This document shows positions 1 through 6,991 of a stretch of 8,653 bases of DNA, piece by piece. Position 1 is the stretch's first letter; each line of letters begins with the position of its first letter. Below the pieces are notes generated by a model. That model made no database searches. It was not told where the DNA came from and saw only the letters and a program-made list of their open reading frames with translations. The position numbers and the translations under genes were made by a program. The stretch lies in assembly GCA_027325115.1 (NCBI GenBank), contig DAHWFG010000031.1, positions 1 to 8,653 of the forward strand. The letters are read 5' to 3'. The DNA comes from JAKBCQ01 sp021807585 (lineage in GTDB: Bacteria > Planctomycetota > Planctomycetia > Isosphaerales > Isosphaeraceae).

Positions 1-1208
1 GTCGCATCTTCGATCGCGTTGATATTGGTGAGGAGGGTATTCTTGAGGAAGACGGTCGACGCGAGTTCTTTAAGAATCGTTCCCCGAGCTTCGCGCACCT
101 CTTTAATTGCGAGCAAACGATCGACCAGTCGGTTCTCTCCGCCGTACGGTCGATTCAAGCTCATATCCATAAGCTTTTCGGCGGAACCCATTATCGTGAA
201 GTTCGCGAACGACTGCGCCTGATCTCCAGGTATGAAGACAAAGCGATTGGTGTTCGGATTAAGAAATAAAGAGTAATTATAACCTAGTGTGAAGAACCCG
301 TCGGCATTGGCGATCATCGCCTGCACGGCCATGAACCTGAGAAAATGATCGACATCAAGATAAGAATATATTTGTTTGCGGAATTGTTCGTCGTCGGCCT
401 GATGCACGAGCCTGAGAAATTCGATCAAGCGGTTCGCCTCGTCGGGCATCGGTTCGACGAGGGGGCGGTATGGACCGCGGTATTTTTCCCAGTCGTCGCC
501 AAGGAAGTCGAGACCGCGAAGTCCCTGGGGTTGAACGAGCAGGCCTTTTTTGGTGTGGAAGCGATCTTGAAGGAACGCCTGATCAACGGGCTCGACGACG
601 GTGAATACGCCGAGATACGCTTTTTGATATGTGCCTGGAACGGTGAGGGTCGCCTCGGCGAGAGCGGTTCGAGGCGCCGCGATTCCCGCGGCGCGGAAGC
701 GGTCGAAAGCCAGCGCCTGGCGTGCCTTGGAAGGATCGAGCGCTCCCGATTCAAGCTCGAACGAGCGAAGCCCTTGAAAATCACGGTGTTCAAACCGATC
801 GAAATCGACCAATAAAGACCGTTTAAGCCCCCCCGCCGACGCCATATACGAGACGTTCCCCGTGTAGCGAAGGCCGACGTTCTTGAAGATTTTGCCGTCG
901 ATCGAGACGGCGCCGCGCGCCCAGGGGAATTCGATACCGAAAAGATTTCGATCGCTTTCGCGGTCCCCCCGTTTTTTCGGCTTTGGCGCCGCGGGAGGCG
1001 CTCCGAACGGTGCGGCGGGAGGTTGCATCGCCTGATATTCAGCCGCCGATATTTCGATCTCAAGATGGAGAATCGTCGTAAGGCCGAAGAAACTTGTCGT
1101 GGCCGCGGCGTCTTCATCCGCAGCGCGAGCGATCCGCTCGGTTCCCGCAAGGAACATTACGATCAAGGTCGAAAATCGGATCGCCGGTTTGATCGCTCTT
1201 CGAAGCAT
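1..1208 (-). CDS. CotH-family (spore coat kinase-like) secreted protein, C-terminus cut off by window edge
   Basis: Translating the minus strand from the ATG at 1208-1206 gives 402 open codons to the window edge, so only the N-terminal part is seen. Residues 1-30 form a signal peptide ending in ARA before ADED. An Ala/Pro-rich linker lies at about 62-78. The CotH fold follows: FPWARGAVSIDGKIFKNVGL near 95-114, the YLGVFTVVEPVD segment near 198-209, LDVDHFLRF near 284-292, NADGFF (301-306), NYSLF (311-315) and FIPGDQAQSF (325-334). CotH proteins (PF08757) include atypical protein kinases; planctomycete members are common and mostly uncharacterised. The usual WDxD motif reads GDQA here, so activity may be weakened or lost. 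An in-frame TGA four codons upstream and a GAGAAG Shine-Dalgarno 5 nt before the ATG fix the start. The family call is firm; the substrate and whether it is a kinase are not. Confidence 0.85.
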   Translation of the reverse strand, partial: MLRRAIKPAIRFSTLIVMFLAGTERIARAADEDAAATTSFFGLTTILHLEIEISAAEYQAMQPPAAPFGAPPAAPKPKKRGDRESDRNLFGIEFPWARGAVSIDGKIFKNVGLRYTGNVSYMASAGGLKRSLLVDFDRFEHRDFQGLRSFELESGALDPSKARQALAFDRFRAAGIAAPRTALAEATLTVPGTYQKAYLGVFTVVEPVDQAFLQDRFHTKKGLLVQPQGLRGLDFLGDDWEKYRGPYRPLVEPMPDEANRLIEFLRLVHQADDEQFRKQIYSYLDVDHFLRFMAVQAMIANADGFFTLGYNYSLFLNPNTNRFVFIPGDQAQSFANFTIMGSAEKLMDMSLNRPYGGENRLVDRLLAIKEVREARGTILKELASTVFLKNTLLTNINAIEDA

Positions 1209-1504
1209 GGCGTCTTCTCACATTGAATGTCATGGACCGGCCGGCGAAATCGACGGCATCTTTAAACTTATCGAGCGGCTTGCAATCGCGCCGCGCTCGG
1301 TGCTCTCTATCTCAATAGACGCGAACCGTCGACCGGCGTCGCGCGGTCGATCACATTCTTGTGGGAATTAAGATCCCGACAAACCAATTCGGCGAACGCA
1401 AACAATATCCATCATCGCCATGAAGAAAATATGAATATTTACGATTATAAATAGAAGCATGTAATGATACAGCAACTTGCCGCGTTCGGTCCGGGTATGA
1501 ACGA
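1209..1504. other. Intergenic region between the kinase stop and the CotH start
   Basis: No gene is supported in these 296 bases. The stretch 1375-1475 is clearly more AT-rich than its surroundings. It contains a minus-strand TATAAT at 1444-1449, but the nearest -35-like TTGCTG (1470-1475) is 20 nt away, which is too far for a confident promoter. A 7-bp hairpin with an 8-nt loop sits at 1329-1350 (arms CGACCG and CGGTCG plus a flanking T-A pair), without a U-run, so it is not an obvious terminator. If transcription starts near 1437, cotH has a leader of about 230 nt. Whether the kinase transcript reads through into cotH cannot be decided from the sequence. Confidence 0.4.
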
Positions 1505-3949
1505 TCAAGGATCGCGGCGAGAGCGGAACGGCATCGGAAAAACGCTCAGTTTGCCCTCAATCGGCTTACCGATCATTCGCCTCCAGCGTTGAGTTTGCTC
1601 TGGGGTAAGCTCGGCCAGGATGCGATCCATCATGGGTTCACCGACGTCATCGGCGGCTTTCTTGGATCGGATCTCGATCATCCGGCTGAAGAAAGTCGTC
1701 TCCTCGATCGCGTACATCCGCTCGCGCTGTTCGGCTGCGAGCCCAAGAGCTCGCACAACCTCGGGCTCGTGAAAAGCCCTCGGACCCTCCGACTGGAGTA
1801 CGATCTGACGAAGGCGTTGACGTTGCGCGGGGGTCAAAATCGCATCGAGCTCGGCCTCGTTCGCACGAGCCTGAGCCAGCGCCGTCCGAACGCGCTCGGC
1901 GGGTGAAGGCTGTCGAGCCGGATCGCCGAAGTTTTCAATCCACCAACTTCCGGCGCGAGCGGAAAGATCATTCACTCTCGCCCGCTGGTTCTGATCGAGT
2001 TGCAGGTCGTCGAGCGCGGCGGGTTGGATCACGAGGTAAAGGTCGCCCGCGGCTCGAAGCACCGCCAGATCGGCGAGGATCGTCTCGACGCGTCGTGTGG
2101 AATCACGAAGATCCGCCTGCGAGGCCGGGTCGCTGCGGCGCTGCTCAATAAAGACACGGTAGTATTCGAGCGCCGAACCAAGGAGTCGCTTGCGGAGTCC
2201 CTCCATTCCAGGCTTATGGACAAGTTCCTCCTCACTAACCCGGATCAGCTCGTCGACGGCGCTCCGCGCCAGGCGAAATCGCGCTTCGGCTTCCTCGGCG
2301 CGTCGAAGCTCTCGACCGTACGCGAGTTCGGTTCGCTCCTTCGCCGCAAGCGTTTTACGCTGCTCATGACGAACGAGCGCCGTGCTGATCAACGACGCCG
2401 CCAGAAGAAGAATCAGCGCGACGACGCTTGAACCGACAATCGCCGGATGTCTTTGCGACCATACTCGCAGTCTTTCAATCGGCGTCGGCGGTCGCGCCAG
2501 GATCGGCTTGCCGTCGAGATATCGCTGGAGGTCGTCGGCCATTTCCTGCGCCGTCTCGTAACGATCGGTGGGCGATTTGCGCAGAGCCTTGAGGACGATC
2601 GTCTCGAGATTGGGAGGAATGGAAGCGTCGAGATCGCGTGGAGGCGCGGGGTCAAAGTCGGCGATCCGCCGGATCAACGTATTGCGATCATTTCCTTCAA
2701 ACGGAGGACGAAGCGTCAGCAACTCATATAAAGTTGCGCCCAACGAATAAACGTCGCCGCGGTGATCGAAGACGCCGCGCTTGGCGAGAAGCTGCTCGGG
2801 GCTCATATATCGAAGCGTGCCAAGTAGTTCACCCGTGATTGTGAGCCCGGCGTTTCCCGTCACCTGCGCGAGCCCGAAATCGGTGATCCAAAGCTCTCCG
2901 CGAAGATCGAGCAACAGATTGCCGGGCTTGATGTCGCGATGAACGATCCCCGCCTGATGCGCGTGCTCAAGAGCCAAAGCCGCCTGTCGTCCCAACCCGG
3001 CCATACGGTTGAAATACTGACGACTGTCTGAGAAAAGTTCACGAGAGATCGTCATCGCGACTTTCGACGCGGCGGAATCCTCATTGGTTGTGAATTCGTA
3101 AGAAAGTTCATGAGAGTAGCTTGTCGAATCGGCCTTCGCGTTCGAGGAATCATCGGCGTATGAAAGTTCCAAAGGACGTTTGTGAGAAAGGGGCGCCGCC
3201 AGGGTCGAGGCCTCTCGCACGCCGCCCGTTTCGACGCCGCCGCGGCCGAAAGCGGGAACACCCGCCTTGTCATTCAAATCATTATGTGCTTTAAAAGGGA
3301 TATGACGTTCATTTCGGCGAAGCCGGCGGAGTTCGGCGATCAGCTCGGCGAGGCTCTGTCCATCAATGAACCGCATCGCATAATAGTGAACACCTCGTTC
3401 ACATCCGACCGCATGCACGGGTACAATCTTTTCGTGTTGCACGTGCGCCGCGGCCAAAGCTTCGTTTTTGAATCGTTGGAGTCGGCGCGGGTCGATCGCG
3501 GCGGCGAACGGCAGCACTTTGAGTGCGACTCTCCGCCTCAGTGAGATCTGTTCCGCCTCATAGACGACCCCCATTCCGCCTCGGCCCACCTCGCGCATCA
3601 GCCGATAATCGCCGAGTTCGCCGATTCCCGGAGGAACGTCGTCGATCTCGTGGTGCGCAGGACGCACGCGGCTGCCGACGCCTGATAAAACGTCGTCGAT
3701 TTCGTCGCGGGGCGAGCCGATGCGCCCGCCCGAGGTTTCTTTTCGTTCGTGACGAAGCGGCGCCGTCAGCCGCGCCACCTCGTCGTGGCTCGCGAGGAAC
3801 TCCTCCAAATCTTGTCGAAGATCGGGATGCGCCGCGAGGAACCGATCTCGGTCGGGCGCACGCCCTTCCGCCAACGCCTCGATATACCCAAGAAGGATGC
3901 GATTCCGCCTATCCTCGTGTGCATTATCAATGTTAATATCATTATTCAT
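1505..3949 (-). CDS. Membrane-anchored Ser/Thr protein kinase with extracytoplasmic C-terminal domain
   Basis: This 814-residue protein is a bacterial Hanks-type kinase. Residues 1-66 form an N-terminal helical region common in planctomycete kinases. The kinase domain spans about 113-478: Gly loop GRGGMG (122-127), VALKV with Lys144, Glu163 in helix C, HRDIKPGN (337-344, catalytic Asp339), DFG (357-359) and MSPEQ (382-386). All key residues are present, so it should be active. An insert of about 100 residues (207-310), rich in Ser, Glu and Asp, sits after the hinge. One transmembrane helix lies at 503-525, leaving about 290 residues probably outside the cytoplasm, with LTPAQ (705-709) and LTPEQ (781-785) motifs that recall the LTxxQ pattern of CpxP/Spy proteins. 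The start overlaps the upstream sigma gene by 8 bases and has a GGAGG site 6 nt before it, which implies translational coupling. It probably senses an envelope signal and acts on that sigma factor; this role is inferred. Confidence 0.95.
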   Translation of the reverse strand: MNNDINIDNAHEDRRNRILLGYIEALAEGRAPDRDRFLAAHPDLRQDLEEFLASHDEVARLTAPLRHERKETSGGRIGSPRDEIDDVLSGVGSRVRPAHHEIDDVPPGIGELGDYRLMREVGRGGMGVVYEAEQISLRRRVALKVLPFAAAIDPRRLQRFKNEALAAAHVQHEKIVPVHAVGCERGVHYYAMRFIDGQSLAELIAELRRLRRNERHIPFKAHNDLNDKAGVPAFGRGGVETGGVREASTLAAPLSHKRPLELSYADDSSNAKADSTSYSHELSYEFTTNEDSAASKVAMTISRELFSDSRQYFNRMAGLGRQAALALEHAHQAGIVHRDIKPGNLLLDLRGELWITDFGLAQVTGNAGLTITGELLGTLRYMSPEQLLAKRGVFDHRGDVYSLGATLYELLTLRPPFEGNDRNTLIRRIADFDPAPPRDLDASIPPNLETIVLKALRKSPTDRYETAQEMADDLQRYLDGKPILARPPTPIERLRVWSQRHPAIVGSSVVALILLLAASLISTALVRHEQRKTLAAKERTELAYGRELRRAEEAEARFRLARSAVDELIRVSEEELVHKPGMEGLRKRLLGSALEYYRVFIEQRRSDPASQADLRDSTRRVETILADLAVLRAAGDLYLVIQPAALDDLQLDQNQRARVNDLSARAGSWWIENFGDPARQPSPAERVRTALAQARANEAELDAILTPAQRQRLRQIVLQSEGPRAFHEPEVVRALGLAAEQRERMYAIEETTFFSRMIEIRSKKAADDVGEPMMDRILAELTPEQTQRWRRMIGKPIEGKLSVFPMPFRSRRDP
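3022..3210 (-). repeat. Degenerate intragenic repeat in the kinase insert
   Basis: Three imperfect copies of a unit built on AGAAAGTTCATGAGAG (plus-strand reading) begin near 3030, 3100 and 3160, inside the insert of the kinase domain. In protein terms they give ISRELFSDS (301-309), YSHELSYEFT (278-287) and LELSYADDSS (260-269). Spacings are 70 and 60 nt. The copies are diverged, so this may be an old tandem duplication rather than an active repeat. Confidence 0.45.
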
Positions 3950-4523
3950 GCTCCGCCTCCATGGGATCGCGAAGCGTGCGGCGCAGCCGCTTGAGCGCGC
4001 GAAAGAGAAGCCCGACGACGGCGGGACGCGACCGACCGATCCGGTCCGCGACCTCGGCGACGGCGAGTCCGTTTAGATAGTGCAACTCGATCACGCGTCG
4101 CTGGTCATCGGGGAGCCCGCCGATCGCCTCGGCGAGACGCCGCAATTCCTCGCCGCGGATCGCGCGTTCGCTCGGCGACGTCAAGTCGGCGGCGAGCAAA
4201 CTTTCAAGCCGCGAGGACGAACGCTCGAGATCGGCGTCAAGTGATCGTTCCCGGATAAGATCACGTGCTTGAGCGTCGAAGCGTCGAAATTCGGTCGTCA
4301 AGGCGTTCGCCAAAATGGCGCGGAGCCACGCCAGCCACTCCCCCTCGGTCTCGCCTCGAAACTGAGCGCGTCGTTCGTGAGCGTGGAGAATCGCCTGTTG
4401 AACCACATCCGATGCGTCGAGCTTGGCGCGAAGCCGAGAACCCAACTGAACCCGAACAAGTAATCGAAGGTATTCGCGATAATCTTCGATCGCTCGTTCA
4501 TTGTTGTGATCATATGATTGCAT
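3942..4523 (-). CDS. ECF sigma factor, planctomycete kinase-linked type
   Basis: The 193-residue protein is an RNA polymerase sigma-70 factor of the extracytoplasmic function class. Region 2 covers about 12-80, with DASDVVQQAILHAHE (36-50) and the region 2.4-type helix WLAWLRAILANALTTEFRRF (63-82). Region 4 covers about 135-182, with LPDDQRRVIELHYLNGLAVA (137-156) and the DNA-binding helix RSRPAVVGLLFRALKRLR (164-181). The LRAKLDxSDVVQQ style is characteristic of the planctomycete-specific sigma subfamily (TIGR02984-like). The stop codon overlaps the start of the kinase gene by 8 bases, so the two proteins are made together. Sigma-kinase pairs of this kind are known from planctomycetes and the kinase is thought to control the sigma factor. 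The ATG at 4523 has no strong Shine-Dalgarno, so the start is the most likely choice rather than a certain one. Target promoters are unknown; a TCTTAAG inverted repeat lies upstream. Confidence 0.92.
   Translation of the reverse strand: MQSYDHNNERAIEDYREYLRLLVRVQLGSRLRAKLDASDVVQQAILHAHERRAQFRGETEGEWLAWLRAILANALTTEFRRFDAQARDLIRERSLDADLERSSSRLESLLAADLTSPSERAIRGEELRRLAEAIGGLPDDQRRVIELHYLNGLAVAEVADRIGRSRPAVVGLLFRALKRLRRTLRDPMEAEHE
3956..3960 (-). promoter_or_regulatory. Ribosome binding site of the kinase gene inside the sigma gene
   Basis: GGAGG on the minus strand lies 6 nt before the kinase ATG and within the last codons of the sigma gene. With the 8-base gene overlap this supports coupled translation of sigma factor and kinase. 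Confidence 0.7.
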
Positions 4524-4713
4524 GTTTTTGCACGCTCGCTCTCTGACGATCGGGGGATCCGCGGCCGTCGTCCGCTTCTTCTTAAGGCGCGTTTTCGACT
4601 TAAGACGGCGGGGGATTTCCGAGAAAAGCGCGTCTTCAATCCGCTTTGGTATTCTTTGATCCGACGTGCTTAATCACATACCGATTCAATCGGCGGCCGA
4701 CCGGCGCGTTCGC
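4524..4713. other. Intergenic region upstream of the sigma-kinase pair
   Basis: The 190 bases between the secreted-protein stop (4714) and the sigma start (4523) contain no gene. They include a 13-base odd palindrome at 4681-4693 (CCGATT and AATCGG around one base) and the TCTTAAG inverted repeat at 4580-4605. There is no hairpin with a U-run, so no clear terminator for the upstream operon. I see no convincing -35/-10 pair, which would be expected if a dedicated ECF factor reads this promoter. Confidence 0.4.
4580..4605. promoter_or_regulatory. Perfect inverted repeat TCTTAAG-N12-CTTAAGA, candidate operator
   Basis: Two 7-base arms are exact reverse complements, separated by 12 bases, with centres 19 bases apart (nearly two helical turns). 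The repeat lies 57 bases upstream of the sigma start on the minus strand. The spacing suits a dimeric DNA-binding protein. No regulator is identified, and each arm contains the self-complementary CTTAAG, so chance pairing is possible. Confidence 0.35.
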
Positions 4714-5391
4714 TCACCGTGCGCCGACGCCGATCAACAGTCGCGTCATGCCGTCGGAAAGCCGTTTATCGCAGAAGAAGAGCTGATTGGGAGGAGTGAT
4801 GACGTCGGTCGCGATTTGACCTTCTCCCTCGAGCGTCAACACGACCCGCAGTTCGACGCGACCGTTCTCGTCGACGGCTTTGTTCAACCTCGTCTCGGCG
4901 ATGTAACCGTCTTCCAGATCACATTCGAGCGTTTCCCCCTCGGCGAGTCGCTTGCCGCGCGCATGAATCAAGCGAAAGCCGTAATGGGGAAATAACTTGC
5001 GCAGTTGCGGCTCGATGTCGATCAGCTTGGGATCGATCGTCGTATCGTTTGGGGTCGCGATGATGCCGAAAAGCGTCACCTGGCGTGAATCGGCCTCCTT
5101 GCGTTTGGGCTCGGGTTGTTTAGGGGGGGGCGACGGAGGATTCTTGGGAGTTGATGGAGGATTCGCCGGTTTTTCCGGCCGGGCCGATTTAGGAGGATCG
5201 GCTGACTTTTCCGGCGTTTGCACCCCAATTACATCCGAGCCGGCCGAAAACGAGCCGGCTGAAACAAGGCCCTCGGCTCGCGACGGCGGCGTACCCGCGG
5301 ACAAGACGTTATCGAACCCAAAGACGAGAACGAAAGCCGCGAACATCCGGCACGACCCGGCTCGGAATCGACGCCGGGAGCGATCGATCAT
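4714..5391 (-). CDS. Secreted proline-rich protein of unknown function, third gene of the ECF operon
   Basis: I do not recognise a family for this 225-residue protein. Residues 1-32 look like a signal peptide: a basic start (RSRRRFR), a hydrophobic core around 17-30 (FAAFVLVFGFDNVL) and a small-residue end. Residues 59-100 form a Pro/Lys/Ser linker with PEKPANPPSTPKNPPSPPPK at its centre, as in proteins that span a gap or contact the wall or polymer. Residues 104-225 form a compact beta-rich domain with alternating charged and hydrophobic strands (ETLECDLEDGYIAETRL, GRVELRVVLTLEGEGQIATD) and two cysteines, 157 and 207. The ATG overlaps the anti-sigma stop in an ATGA arrangement, with GAGG 10 nt upstream, so it is co-translated with the anti-sigma protein. 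A second Met at residue 16 is a possible alternative start. It may act outside the membrane with the anti-sigma protein as a sensor or as an output of the sigma factor; both are inference. Confidence 0.8.
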   Translation of the reverse strand: MIDRSRRRFRAGSCRMFAAFVLVFGFDNVLSAGTPPSRAEGLVSAGSFSAGSDVIGVQTPEKSADPPKSARPEKPANPPSTPKNPPSPPPKQPEPKRKEADSRQVTLFGIIATPNDTTIDPKLIDIEPQLRKLFPHYGFRLIHARGKRLAEGETLECDLEDGYIAETRLNKAVDENGRVELRVVLTLEGEGQIATDVITPPNQLFFCDKRLSDGMTRLLIGVGAR

Positions 5392-5939
5392 TGCGCCATC
5401 GCCTCGAACGCGTTAAAGAGTACGAGATTGTCGATACTTGAAAGCTTGGGCTCGTCAAGGTTGACGGCGAGCGAATCATCGTCGTCGGAGTTGACGCGCG
5501 TGACCTCGTGCTTTTCGAGGTCGATGATCGGCGTTTGACCTTCCTCAAGCAAAACGAGCCGTACAACCGCGGGACGCGTTCGATCCGCGTCGGCAATCGA
5601 GCCGATTCCGCCGACGGGCCGATCCGAATGGAACGAGACGAACACAAAAAAGAGCGCCGCGGCCGCAATCGCGGCAGTTCCGGCCAAAACGCGCGCCGAC
5701 GAGCGCAACCAGGTCGGTCGGACCGAACGCGACGTTCGCGTCGACATCACGCGATTCCAAACAGCATGAAACGCCTCGTCGGTGGCGACGGGTCGCGTCA
5801 TTTCCCAGAGCGCGTCGAACGAATCACAGCTTTCGGCCCACGCCGCGCAGCTCGAACATCGCGCCAAATGGGCGCCGAGTTCCGCGGAGCGATCCTCCCG
5901 CGACACCGACAATTCCCGTTTCGCATCGCCGCAACGCAT
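5388..5939 (-). CDS. Zinc-binding (ZAS-type) transmembrane anti-sigma protein
   Basis: Using the ATG at 5939 the protein has 183 residues. The N-terminus carries Cys3 and the pattern His24-x3-Cys28-x2-Cys31 (HLARCSSC), the ZAS signature by which anti-sigma factors hold ECF sigma factors at the membrane. One transmembrane helix lies at about 82-103 (VLAGTAAIAAAALFFVFV). The remaining 80 residues are probably extracytoplasmic and include an acidic patch with DDDD. The gene follows its sigma factor by 79 bases and overlaps the next gene by 4 bases. A longer form starting with GTG at 5960 is possible, but its AAGGGG lies only 3 nt upstream, whereas GAGG lies 7 nt before the ATG. The ATG form also begins directly at the motif. 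The family role is well supported by motif and neighbour; the inducing signal is unknown. Confidence 0.85.
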   Translation of the reverse strand: MRCGDAKRELSVSREDRSAELGAHLARCSSCAAWAESCDSFDALWEMTRPVATDEAFHAVWNRVMSTRTSRSVRPTWLRSSARVLAGTAAIAAAALFFVFVSFHSDRPVGGIGSIADADRTRPAVVRLVLLEEGQTPIIDLEKHEVTRVNSDDDDSLAVNLDEPKLSSIDNLVLFNAFEAMAQ

Positions 5940-5946
5940 CGTGATA

Positions 5947-5950
5947 CCTC
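5947..5950 (-). promoter_or_regulatory. Ribosome binding site deciding the anti-sigma start
   Basis: GAGG on the minus strand lies 7 nt before the ATG at 5939. It favours this start over the upstream GTG at 5960, whose AAGGGG (5964-5969) is only 3 nt away. Confidence 0.5.
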
Positions 5951-6018
5951 GGATTTCCACCGACCCCTTGGCGTCGATGATTCCCGCCGACTGTTATTGT
6001 ATCGTTTCCACTCGCACG

Positions 6019-6600
6019 TTAAAGGTCGCGCCGCCGTGACAAATACGTTTGAAGCTTTTGCCGCGCGGCGTGAATGCGACTCATGATCGTTCCCACCGGA
6101 ACCCCTTGAATCTCGGCGATCTCTTTATAACTCAACTCCGATTCGGCGAAGAGCACAAAAGCCGACCGTAACGAGGGACTTAACCGAGCAAGCGCCGCGT
6201 CGAGTTCCACACGTAAATCGTCGTTCACCAATCCGACCGATGGATCCTCAAGCTTTTCGGGCTCCTCACCGTTCGCCGTCACGACCTTCAAACCGACGTT
6301 CGTCCTTCTCGTACGATTCCGTCCCAGATCGAGCGCCGCGTTTTGAACGATCCGACACAGCCATGTCGTGAATTCCGACCGACCGTCGAACTGTTCAAGA
6401 TGATTCAAAGCCTTGAGAAATCCATCTTGAACCGCGTCGAGCGCGTCTTCCTCACGCCCCAATAACCGTTTTGCCAACCGATACGAGCGGTCCCAATGCC
6501 GCCGAAATAACTCTTCGAGGGCGGCCTTATCCCCCGCGCGGGCCAAAACGACCAGGGTCTCGTCATCGGATGACACAACGGCCGCCGACCCCTCATACAT
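6019..6600 (-). CDS. ECF (RpoE-like) RNA polymerase sigma factor
   Basis: This 193-residue protein has the two conserved parts of an ECF sigma factor. Region 2 lies at about 22-95, with the core-binding EDALDAVQDGFLKAL (51-65), FDGRSEFTTWLCRIVQNAAL (71-90) and the basic DLGRNRTRR end. Region 4 lies at about 132-186, with LSPSLRSAFVLFAESELSYK (140-159) and the helix-turn-helix EIAEIQGVPVGTIMSRIHAA (160-179). A less conserved linker joins them (96-131). The start is well placed: AGAAGG lies 7 nt before the ATG. It is the first gene of an operon with a ZAS anti-sigma gene and a secreted proline-rich protein, so it most likely responds to an envelope signal when the anti-sigma protein releases it. 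ECF genes often regulate themselves, but I could not identify a self-recognised promoter upstream. It is not a close copy of the other sigma factor in the window. Confidence 0.95.
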   Translation of the reverse strand: MYEGSAAVVSSDDETLVVLARAGDKAALEELFRRHWDRSYRLAKRLLGREEDALDAVQDGFLKALNHLEQFDGRSEFTTWLCRIVQNAALDLGRNRTRRTNVGLKVVTANGEEPEKLEDPSVGLVNDDLRVELDAALARLSPSLRSAFVLFAESELSYKEIAEIQGVPVGTIMSRIHAARQKLQTYLSRRRDL

Positions 6601-6607
6601 AGTAAAT

Positions 6608-6613
6608 CCTTCT
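6608..6613 (-). promoter_or_regulatory. Ribosome binding site of the RpoE-like sigma gene
   Basis: AGAAGG on the minus strand with 7 nt spacing to the ATG at 6600; a strong Shine-Dalgarno that settles the start of the sigma gene. Confidence 0.7.
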
Positions 6614-6826
6614 AACTAGACGAACGACCCCTCCGGCTTATTCACTCTTTTCGACCAATTTCCGCGGGCGATCTCCATCAGCGAGCCGCGTTCGGTCGCT
6701 CTCCTCCACCAAAATCCCCACACAATCCCAACACGGCAAAACCCCCCAAATCACGCCGAAACAACAATCGCGAACGACCTCAATCAAACCGATCGCACGC
6801 GATTTCGGTTCGGAGCGCTCTTGATC

Positions 6827-6855
6827 TTGACCAATTTCAACCCCCGGCGCACAAT
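6827..6855 (+). promoter_or_regulatory. Weak sigma-70-like promoter candidate for the PEP-CTERM gene
   Basis: TTGACC (6827-6832), a 17-base spacer and CACAAT (6850-6855). The -35 matches 5 of 6 and the -10 matches 4 of 6 consensus bases. It would give a leader of about 140 nt before the GTG at 7001. Confidence 0.3.
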
Positions 6856-6960
6856 TCGCCCCGACCGAAACCAAGTCGACCTTGGCCGACGGTTAATCGT
6901 ACGCCTAAGAACCCGCACAATCATCCCTCAATTGGAAACCACGCAACAAATCGTCGCATG

Positions 6961-6976
6961 CCGGCCCGACGGCCGG
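6961..6976 (+). promoter_or_regulatory. GC hairpin in the leader of the PEP-CTERM gene
   Basis: CCGGCC and GGCCGG form a perfect 6-bp stem with a 4-nt loop (CGAC), ending 10 nt before the GGAGG ribosome binding site. It could affect translation or simply reflect GC-rich sequence. Confidence 0.3.
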
Positions 6977-6986
6977 TCTCGTTCAT

Positions 6987-6991
6987 GGAGG
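6987..6991 (+). promoter_or_regulatory. Ribosome binding site deciding the GTG start of the PEP-CTERM gene
   Basis: GGAGG lies 9 nt before the GTG at 7001. The encoded signal peptide begins exactly there, which supports this start over any codon further upstream. Confidence 0.65.

Noticed and set aside
345..815. 156-codon plus-strand frame
   Set aside because: Antisense shadow of the CotH gene with no ribosome binding site and no recognisable domain.
425..1150. 241-codon minus-strand frame
   Set aside because: It overlaps the CotH gene in another frame on the same strand; its product is Arg/Ser-rich with no domain, whereas the CotH frame gives clear family motifs.
4681..4693. Palindrome as terminator of the secreted-protein gene
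   Set aside because: The loop would be one base and no U-run follows on the minus strand.
5508..6086. 192-codon plus-strand frame
   Set aside because: Antisense to the anti-sigma and sigma genes; very Arg-rich product typical of a shadow frame.
6687..6740. Possible G-quadruplex on the minus strand upstream of the sigma gene
   Set aside because: Only three runs of three or more G, with one loop of 12 bases; it does not meet the usual four-tract pattern.
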